From positions 1 through 5,471 of the forward strand of contig CASEEB010000216.1 in NCBI GenBank assembly GCA_949286815.1: DNA of 5,471 nt. Direction: 5' to 3'. Shown in pieces: positions 1 through 4,349 of this stretch. The notes below the pieces were generated by a model. The model had not been told where the DNA came from. It saw nothing but the letters and a program-made list of their open reading frames with translations, and ran no database searches. How positions within the stretch are numbered: the stretch's first letter is position 1; each line of letters opens with the position of its first letter. This stretch comes from an uncultured Eubacteriales bacterium. GTDB taxonomy: Bacteria; Bacillota; Clostridia; Oscillospirales; CAG-272. A program made the translations under genes and the position numbers.

Positions 1-1
1 T

Positions 2-748
2 GTCTCGTTGCCCGAAAAAGTATTGGATATGAACGACGGAAGTGAGTATTCCGAGTATATTATTTATAATTATGCTTTTGCGGACTGTGTAAATATCAGA
101 CAGGCATATGTGCCTTCGGCGGTTACAAAAATCGGCGACCGTGCGTTTTATAACTGTACTTTGCTTACTGAAGTAAGAGTAAGCGGCAATGCGGATATAG
201 GCAGGGAAATTTTCATGAACACCTCTCCGGACATTTCTGTCATTTGCGACAGGAACTCCAACATGCACTTGTACGCGGTTGAAAACAATATAAAGTACGG
301 TTTTTCGGATGAAATTGTATACAGCGGGCTTCAGTACGCGGTCGATACCGAAAATGAAACATATGATATCAGATTTGTCGCGACAATAAAAAGTCTTGAC
401 TACAACAGCGCGGGTTTTTATGTTTATGCATATACTTTGGAAAACGGGGAATATAGCGAAAATAACAGGACTGTCGTACAGACCCGGAAGGTCTATAAAA
501 CCGTATACGGTATGAGCGGGGGTACGTCTGTGCCGGTTGCCGAAGCTGACGGCGGCGAATATCTGGTGGTACTGCGTGTCAACAATATACCTTTAGGTGA
601 GAACGTGGCATTCGACATAACCCCGTTTGTTGAAACCGAAACAAATGAAAGGATAAACGGGGAGACTGAGGGAGTTTATATCTATTACGGAGGCGGGGAA
701 TTAGTGGTCCAGTATGATTCTCCCGTTAATAACAATATAGTCGGTTGA
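2..748 (+). CDS. BspA-like leucine-rich-repeat surface protein, C-terminal part (5' truncated by window edge)
   Basis: This is the last 248 codons of a gene that begins before the window; the frame is open from base 2, and nothing marks the TTG at 8 as a start (no ribosome binding site can be seen). Seen: the first ~100 residues carry BspA/TpLRR (LRR_5) repeats, with units of the type AF-x-C-x-x-I/L followed by P-S-A-V-T-K-I-G-D-R-A-F-x-x-C, and end with the usual repeat cap reading roughly H-L-Y-A-V-E-N-N-I-K-Y. After that comes a ~140-residue beta-rich tail containing I-R-F-V-A-T-I-x-S-L-D-Y and G-F-Y-V-Y, a pattern I associate with C-terminal modules of clostridial secreted proteins. Known: BspA-type repeats occur in surface or secreted adhesion and binding proteins. 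There is no LPXTG motif or C-terminal membrane segment, so any anchor or signal peptide must lie upstream. A hairpin terminator follows 10 bases after the stop. Family call is fairly sure; function is not. Confidence 0.82.
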   Translation, partial: VSLPEKVLDMNDGSEYSEYIIYNYAFADCVNIRQAYVPSAVTKIGDRAFYNCTLLTEVRVSGNADIGREIFMNTSPDISVICDRNSNMHLYAVENNIKYGFSDEIVYSGLQYAVDTENETYDIRFVATIKSLDYNSAGFYVYAYTLENGEYSENNRTVVQTRKVYKTVYGMSGGTSVPVAEADGGEYLVVLRVNNIPLGENVAFDITPFVETETNERINGETEGVYIYYGGGELVVQYDSPVNNNIVG

Positions 749-757
749 AATAAAAGC

Positions 758-790
758 CAGGGAACATAATATTCCCTGACTTTTTGTTTT
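758..790 (+). terminator. Rho-independent terminator of the LRR gene, possibly bidirectional
   Basis: Seen: a perfect 7-bp stem, CAGGGAA at 758-764 with TTCCCTG at 772-778, around a 7-base loop, followed by AC and then T5-G-T4 at 781-790. It starts 10 bases after the LRR stop codon. On the other strand the stem is followed by GCTTTTATTT, so it may also stop transcripts of the convergent CLC gene, which would read through about 100 bases of 3' untranslated sequence first. The minus-strand U-tract is weaker, so the bidirectional role is inferred. Confidence 0.82.
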
Positions 791-797
791 ATATGAA

Positions 798-826
798 TTG
801 ACATGCTTATTTAATTGTGATATAAT
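798..826 (+). promoter_or_regulatory. Perfect consensus sigma-A promoter pointing into the 3' end of the CLC gene
   Basis: Seen: TTGACA at 798-803, a 17-bp spacer, and TATAAT at 821-826, preceded by TG one base upstream (818-819), which makes an extended -10. Both hexamers match the consensus at every base. The expected start of transcription is about 833. No protein gene with a ribosome binding site follows on this strand; the transcript would run antisense into the last codons of the CLC gene. It lies just after the LRR terminator, so it is insulated from that gene. The promoter match is strong; whether it is active, and what it makes, is unknown. Confidence 0.72.
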
Positions 827-836
827 TCACGTGAAT
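825..836. promoter_or_regulatory. 12-bp palindrome over the -10/+1 region, possible operator
   Basis: Seen: ATTCACGTGAAT is a perfect palindrome that overlaps the last two bases of the -10 element of the 798-826 promoter and covers its expected start site. An extra half-site GTGA at 817-820 lies just before the -10, so the TATAAT is bracketed by GTGA and TCAC. This placement is typical for a repressor site that blocks RNA polymerase, but no regulator can be named. Confidence 0.4.
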
Positions 837-931
837 ATTTATAAGTGTAATACTATACTTAAATGATATATTGTTTAAATTTCCGGGACTTCATGATTTA
901 TTCCTCCGATATGGGAATTCATATCGGTTTT
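833..931 (+). ncRNA. Candidate ~100-nt antisense RNA to the CLC 3' end
   Basis: Inferred from three elements seen in order: the perfect promoter at 798-826, an 8-bp stem with one G-U pair (842-849 with 854-861, 4-base loop), and a perfect 8-bp hairpin, CCGATATG at 906-913 with CATATCGG at 920-927, followed by TTTT at 928-931. The RNA would run from about 833 to 931 and be fully complementary to the last 19 codons of the CLC gene and its 3' untranslated region. The short U-run is the weak point: the terminator may be leaky or absent, and the 906-927 hairpin also lies in coding sequence. It matches no RNA family I recognise. Confidence 0.3.
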
Positions 932-2482
932 GGGCGGCTGTTTTCCCACCAAAGCTTCAAGCATTTGAACAGATCTTTCATTGTCAAATGTCTGATAATG
1001 CACGTGCAGCACATCTCCCTCAGAAATTCCGGATTCGCCCGAAACCGAATTTTTGTGTACCGAAAGCACCGTGCAGGTTGGCGGCCAGAGGATATCCCTG
1101 ATTTCCTTTCCTACCGCGAATGAGCCGGGCATGACCGTGAGATGCATGTTGACAATGTAGGCGCTTTTTCCCTCATGCTGCTGCTTTGCCTTTGACTCAA
1201 CGACGGTTTCCTGAAACGAGGGCACCGATGCCGTCTCTATTACAAGAAACGCGACAGTCACACCTGTCGCTATCGGTAAAAAATTGCCGAGACCGCACAG
1301 GGCTTCTATAGCGAATGTGACAGCCGTTATCGGTGTTCTGGAGGACGCGCTCAAAAATGAAGCTATGCCTGTGATTACAATTATTATATAGTATTTCTGC
1401 GGAAGAATGCCGAGATATATCAGACCTTGCGCGCAAAGCGCGCCTGTTAACGCGCCGAACGCGAGCGTGGGGACGAATAGCCCGCCGGTGATACCTACCT
1501 GATTCGCGATTATAAGCAGAATTGAGCGTACACACAGATACAAAATGAGGATGTACCATATTCCGTGTCCATACATGATATTGTGGATAAGAGAATGACC
1601 TGTGCCGATGCAGTCAACAGATACGACGCCGAAAAGGCAAACGGCCGCAAAAACAATTACCGTTTTAAGTATAAACGGAATCTTTTGCAGTTTGGTTTTA
1701 ATGAAATTTCCGATTGTTTTGTACAGCTTTGTGAAAGCTATAGCGCAAACGCCGCAGACAACCCCTACGATAATTGCTGTCCAGAGGTATTGCAGCGGAA
1801 GAATTAAATCCGTGTGAAACCCGAAAAGAGAAATCTCAACTGAGAAAATGTCGCATAAAATGTTCATCACTGTCATACTTGAAATGACAGTCATTGAGGC
1901 AATCATAAATATCATCGGCGAAAAACGGCGGTGAGCCTCCTCAAACGCGAAGAAAATTCCGCTCAGCGGAGCTCCCGTGGCACACGCGAATCCCGCGCAG
2001 GCTCCTCCGGTCATGATATATCTGTCCCACGCGGGGTTGTTTTTAGCGAATACGCGCACGGTTCCTCTGCCTACTGCGGTGCCCATCTGAACGCTCGGTC
2101 CCTCGGTGCCGAGCGGCACGCCGCAGAGAAATGTCAGCATTGATGAGGCAAACAGACCGAAAATACTTTTAATCCAGCTAAAGTCAATAAACCCGCGCAG
2201 AATGGCGATTGACGTGGGTATTCCGCCGCCCCGGCAGTCTTGGCAGAATTTTAAAATTACAGCGGCGGCAAGTCCCAATAGGGCTGCTATACCGGCAAGC
2301 AGGGGAATTTCCAACGGGTGTTTTGAGACATATGAGTATACTTCTTTAGGAATCAGGCATATCCATGAGGAAGCGACTTTAAACAGAAAAATCAGTATTC
2401 CCGTAAATATGCCCGTTACGGTTGAGAACAGCAGGCAAGGGAAAAGAATATTTTTTATATATGTCAGTCTGTTTTTTTTCAT
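875..2482 (-). CDS. CLC-family chloride channel / Cl-/H+ antiporter with C-terminal RCK_C (TrkA-C)-type domain
   Basis: This is a complete 535-residue integral membrane protein expected to move anions (chloride by family default), in exchange for protons, across the cytoplasmic membrane. Seen: many hydrophobic helices over residues ~12-418 and the three CLC signature loops. These are G-G-G-I-P (85-89), G-T-E-G-P (125-129) with the gating glutamate E127, and G-G-L-F-V-P (333-338). The internal E-E pair (181-182) matches the proton-path glutamates of E. coli ClcA. Residues ~440-513 form a cytoplasmic domain with S-F-A-V-G-K and E-G-D-V-L-H-V, typical of RCK_C/TrkA-C regulatory modules. GTEGP rather than GREGV/T argues against a fluoride-type CLC. 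The ATG at 2482 is chosen because GAAAGG (2492-2497) lies 9 bases upstream. The serine and tyrosine that bind chloride in ClcA appear replaced (G86, probably F423). Its promoter is at 2616-2644, and it converges on the LRR gene. Confidence 0.93.
   Translation of the reverse strand: MKKNRLTYIKNILFPCLLFSTVTGIFTGILIFLFKVASSWICLIPKEVYSYVSKHPLEIPLLAGIAALLGLAAAVILKFCQDCRGGGIPTSIAILRGFIDFSWIKSIFGLFASSMLTFLCGVPLGTEGPSVQMGTAVGRGTVRVFAKNNPAWDRYIMTGGACAGFACATGAPLSGIFFAFEEAHRRFSPMIFMIASMTVISSMTVMNILCDIFSVEISLFGFHTDLILPLQYLWTAIIVGVVCGVCAIAFTKLYKTIGNFIKTKLQKIPFILKTVIVFAAVCLFGVVSVDCIGTGHSLIHNIMYGHGIWYILILYLCVRSILLIIANQVGITGGLFVPTLAFGALTGALCAQGLIYLGILPQKYYIIIVITGIASFLSASSRTPITAVTFAIEALCGLGNFLPIATGVTVAFLVIETASVPSFQETVVESKAKQQHEGKSAYIVNMHLTVMPGSFAVGKEIRDILWPPTCTVLSVHKNSVSGESGISEGDVLHVHYQTFDNERSVQMLEALVGKQPPKTDMNSHIGGINHEVPEI
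906..931 (+). terminator. Terminator-like hairpin inside the CLC 3' end, read on the plus strand
   Basis: Seen: a perfect 8-bp inverted repeat, CCGATATG (906-913) and CATATCGG (920-927), with a 6-base GGAATT loop, followed on the plus strand by TTTT then GGGC. It sits in the codons for the last ~20 residues of the CLC protein, where sequence conservation should be low. Only the plus strand has a following U-run, so it could end the RNA from the 798-826 promoter. The short U-run makes this a moderate-to-weak call. Confidence 0.35.
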
Positions 2483-2615
2483 TTACGGATGCCTTTCGTT
2501 TTGTATCGGAAATGTTGTTTGTTTGGCTGATGATAAGCGTTTGATTTTAAAATGCAGCTTTCTTAACTTTTAAATAATTATTTTAGAAAATGCGGAAATT
2601 TTACAAGCATAAAAT

Positions 2616-2644
2616 ATTATATACCCATAATTGTGTAATGTCAA
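2616..2644 (-). promoter_or_regulatory. Consensus sigma-A promoter of the CLC gene
   Basis: Seen on the minus strand: TTGACA (2644 to 2639), a 17-bp spacer, and TATAAT (2621 to 2616), both perfect matches. The expected start is near 2609, giving an untranslated leader of about 125 bases before the CLC start at 2482. I looked for a fluoride-type riboswitch in that leader and found none. The -35 element is embedded in an inverted repeat (2640-2657), suggesting repression or activation at this promoter. Confidence 0.75.
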
Positions 2645-2657
2645 TAATAATATTGAC
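2640..2657. promoter_or_regulatory. Perfect inverted repeat over the CLC -35 box, candidate operator
   Basis: Seen: GTCAATA (2640-2646), ATAA, TATTGAC (2651-2657), two perfect 7-base arms with a 4-base centre. The left arm contains five of the six bases of the minus-strand -35 hexamer of the CLC promoter. A dimeric regulator bound here would contact or cover the -35. Which protein binds cannot be told from the sequence, and no regulator gene sits next to it except the divergent sigma factor. Confidence 0.45.
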
Positions 2658-2728
2658 CAATTTGTACATGCCTTTTTGTGCCGATGTCGGGAAAAACAGT
2701 ATGTTGACGTTTTAAAATCTTTATTTTA

Positions 2729-2777
2729 GGCGGATGAGCCGTCATTTTTGCGGCGCCGTTTGATTTTAATTTTTTTT
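2729..2777 (+). terminator. Terminator- or attenuator-like hairpins with T-tract upstream of the sigma gene
   Basis: Seen: GGCGG (2729-2733) pairs with CCGTC (2739-2743, one G-U) around ATGAG and is followed by TTTTT at 2745-2749. Then comes the self-complementary CGGCGCCG (2751-2758), followed by a T-rich tract ending in eight Ts (2770-2777). GCCG (2738-2741) can pair instead with CGGC (2751-2754), so two mutually exclusive folds exist. No plus-strand gene ends here, because the gene to the left runs the other way. It is therefore either a leader attenuator of the sigma operon, the end of an unseen small RNA, or chance. Confidence 0.3.
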
Positions 2778-2831
2778 ACAAAATTTCGTAAAACCTGAGA
2801 AAACTCTGAAATAAATTTGACATGTATTTAT

Positions 2832-2843
2832 GAAAGTACTTTC
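2832..2843. promoter_or_regulatory. 12-bp palindrome GAAAGTACTTTC upstream of the sigma gene
   Basis: Seen: a perfect 12-base palindrome centred about 30 bases before the sigma-factor start codon. It lies between two copies of TGACATG (2818-2824 and 2849-2855) whose starts are 31 bases apart, close to three helical turns. The position suits an operator or a 5' leader hairpin controlling the sigma operon. Function is inferred only from position and symmetry. Confidence 0.35.
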
Positions 2844-2867
2844 GGATCTGACATGAAAGGAGTAGTA

Positions 2868-3464
2868 ATGACTAAACCTACAGAATCAGGGCAGGCGCGG
2901 GTAATTTCCGATGAGCAGATAATTGAAATGTATTGGGAAAGGGAAGAAAGAGCTATACAAGAAACCGACAATAAATACGGGAAATTGTTATTTCGGATAG
3001 CTTACAATATTCTGCACGATTATTGCGATTGCGAAGAATGTCAAAACGATACATATCTCGGCGTTTGGAACACGGTTCCGCCAAACAGACCTGTTGTATT
3101 TCCCGCGTTTATCACGCGGATTATGCGGCGTATTGCAATAAATCGTTACAAAGAAAAAAACAGTAAAAAACGTATTCCTTCTGAGCTGACTGTATGTATG
3201 GATGAACTGAACGATATTCTACAAAGTAATGAAAAAGCGGAGGAGGAGTATGAAACAAAAGAAATAGGAAAGATAATCAGTGCATATGTGAGAAAGCTGT
3301 CAATAAATCAACGGTATATATTTATAGAACGCTATTATTTTGCGGAATCTGTTGAATGTATATCGGAGCGTTTGGGGATATCGGAGTCCACGGTATACAG
3401 ATATCTTGATAAGATAAAGTATGACCTGAAACTATATTTAGAGAGGAACGGAATATATTTATGA
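2868..3464 (+). CDS. ECF-type sigma-70 family RNA polymerase sigma factor
   Basis: This 198-residue protein should direct RNA polymerase to a specific promoter set. Seen: a region-2-like segment (~17-100) with a helical D-N-K-Y-G-K-L-L-F-R-I-A-Y-N-I-L core, an acidic D-x-x-D-x-E-E-C-Q-N-D-T-Y-L stretch and a V-W-N-T-V-P-P turn, then a basic I-M-R-R-I-A-I-N-R-Y segment of the region-2.4 type. After an acidic linker comes region 4 (~140-193), with a helix-turn-helix at ~161-185 (I-S-E-R-L-G-I-S-E-S-T-V-Y-R-Y-L). Only regions 2 and 4 are present, at the usual ECF length. The ATG at 2868 is chosen because AAAGGAG (2856-2862) ends 5 bases upstream; an upstream in-frame ATG (2853) and a TTG (2817) have no such site. 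The stop overlaps the next start (ATGA), the hallmark of sigma/anti-sigma pairs. Target promoters are unknown. Confidence 0.9.
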   Translation: MTKPTESGQARVISDEQIIEMYWEREERAIQETDNKYGKLLFRIAYNILHDYCDCEECQNDTYLGVWNTVPPNRPVVFPAFITRIMRRIAINRYKEKNSKKRIPSELTVCMDELNDILQSNEKAEEEYETKEIGKIISAYVRKLSINQRYIFIERYYFAESVECISERLGISESTVYRYLDKIKYDLKLYLERNGIYL

Positions 3465-4270
3465 ATAAATATTTGATAATTGAGGCATTGAATTATCTTG
3501 ATGATGATATTATTGAAAAGCACATATGCAGGAAAAAAACAATGTGTGGGGATATTAACAAAGAAAAACACCCGATGAGGGTAAGACGCAAACTTGTATG
3601 CGCGGGGACATTGCTGATATTGGTCGTTTTTTTAACAGGTATGTATTTCGTTATTTTCCCAAAGATAGAATTGGATAATTACGTTGGAAATATGTCTGTA
3701 AAGTATGTGCCGAATTGGTTCGTTAAGAGCAATGACAATGAAATACTGCCGTATTATACTGAGACAGAATTGTTTGAACGTGCCGATTTTGTATATTCCG
3801 GAACCATAAAGGACATAAAGCAAATTAAAATTGACTTTGACGGAATTGTTGTATATAATTCTTTGATAACGATTGATGTGGATAAAGTTTATAAGGGCGA
3901 ATGTCCGTCGAGTATTACGGTAATGGCCCCTCCCATAAGGGCATTTTATGACGATCCCGACAGCAACCTGCTGTACAGCATAAAAAAAGGCGATTACGGA
4001 ATATTTTTATCTGAACAAATCTCGGAAGGCAAGCAAATGTCCGAGAACGGATGCGCGTTTGAAATTTCCGATATATGTGACGCGACTTTTATTGATGGCT
4101 CAAGATTTGGTTTTATTAAAAGAAAAAACAACACTGCCGAGTGCTGTGATACACTTTTTCCGCATAATAACAACTCGGATAATGTATTTACATCTTTGCG
4201 CGATTACACATGGGACGATGTTGTGACGTATGTGGAACAAATGCTGAATACCGTTAAAAAGGGGAAATAA
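3461..4270 (+). CDS. Single-pass membrane protein, probable anti-sigma factor with extracytoplasmic sensor domain
   Basis: This 269-residue protein is translationally coupled to the sigma factor: its ATG shares bases with the sigma stop codon, and GAGAGG (3441-3446) lies 14 bases upstream, longer than usual. Seen: a short N-terminus with L-I-I-E-A-L-N-Y-L-D-D-D-I-I-E, a pattern I recognise from membrane proteins encoded after clostridial ECF sigma genes. Next is a basic R-V-R-R-K patch (40-44), one transmembrane helix (~45-66), and a ~200-residue domain that should lie outside the cell. That domain has F-E-R-A-D-F-V-Y-S-G-T-I followed by I-T-I-D-V-D-K-V-Y-K-G and K-K-G-D-Y-G-I-F-L, resembling OB-like beta domains in other secreted proteins. 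Five of its six cysteines fall within residues 198-229 or close before, allowing disulfides. Inferred role: hold the sigma factor at the membrane and release it on an outside signal. No zinc-binding ZAS motif is visible, so the anti-sigma role rests on context. Confidence 0.7.
   Translation: MNKYLIIEALNYLDDDIIEKHICRKKTMCGDINKEKHPMRVRRKLVCAGTLLILVVFLTGMYFVIFPKIELDNYVGNMSVKYVPNWFVKSNDNEILPYYTETELFERADFVYSGTIKDIKQIKIDFDGIVVYNSLITIDVDKVYKGECPSSITVMAPPIRAFYDDPDSNLLYSIKKGDYGIFLSEQISEGKQMSENGCAFEISDICDATFIDGSRFGFIKRKNNTAECCDTLFPHNNNSDNVFTSLRDYTWDDVVTYVEQMLNTVKKGK
3831..3859 (+). promoter_or_regulatory. Candidate internal promoter within the anti-sigma gene
   Basis: Seen: TTGACT (3831-3836, 5 of 6 matches), a 17-bp spacer, and a perfect TATAAT (3854-3859). 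A transcript would start near 3866 and cover the rest of the membrane-protein gene and the fucosidase, so the fucosidase could be expressed without the sigma-factor promoter. Being inside AT-rich coding sequence, it could be fortuitous. Confidence 0.35.
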
Positions 4271-4349
4271 AGTAAACAGGTAAAAAACGCCATGTACTTT
4301 TATGTATTTGGGTGGCAAAAAATATAACAACGGAAAGGAATTTAATATT

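Larger units (their letters stand above)
2483..2867. other. Non-coding divergent intergenic region between CLC and sigma-factor genes
   Basis: These 385 bases hold no credible protein gene; the open frames entering from either side lack a start with a ribosome binding site. They contain the CLC ribosome binding site (2492-2497), its leader, promoter and inverted repeat, then an AT-rich stretch interrupted by a GC-rich hairpin cluster at 2729-2758 with a T-tract ending at 2777. Next comes a TTGACA at 2817-2822 that has no good -10 at the right distance, a 12-bp palindrome at 2832-2843, and the sigma-gene ribosome binding site at 2856-2862. I could not find a convincing sigma-A promoter for the sigma gene, which would fit an alternative-sigma or autoregulated promoter. 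Confidence 0.7.

Noticed and set aside
863..1123. 86-residue plus-strand open frame (and a 76-residue one in another frame) downstream of the orphan promoter
   Set aside because: No ribosome binding site before the ATG at 863, it lies almost wholly antisense to conserved CLC coding sequence, and the peptide has no recognisable features. A non-coding RNA fits better.
1869..1891. 8-bp hairpin, ACTGTCAT with ATGACAGT, within the CLC gene
   Set aside because: It comes from two nearby S-M-T-V codon runs in a transmembrane segment (S-M-T-V-I-S-S-M-T-V); no U-run and no regulatory context.
2106..2573. 155-residue plus-strand open frame spanning the CLC start
   Set aside because: It is antisense to the CLC N-terminal half and runs into its leader and ribosome binding site; no protein-like features.
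2482..2609. Possible fluoride riboswitch in the CLC leader
   Set aside because: The leader lacks the conserved fluoride riboswitch core, and the CLC protein has GTEGP rather than the motifs of fluoride-exporting CLCs.
2817..2845. TTGACA at 2817-2822 as a sigma-A promoter for the sigma gene
   Set aside because: No acceptable -10 hexamer occurs 16-19 bp downstream; the bases there read roughly TTTCGG.
4289..4316. GCCA...TGGC inverted repeat between the membrane protein and fucosidase genes
   Set aside because: Only 4 bp of stem with a 20-base loop; the T-run lies on the minus strand, where no gene needs a terminator.
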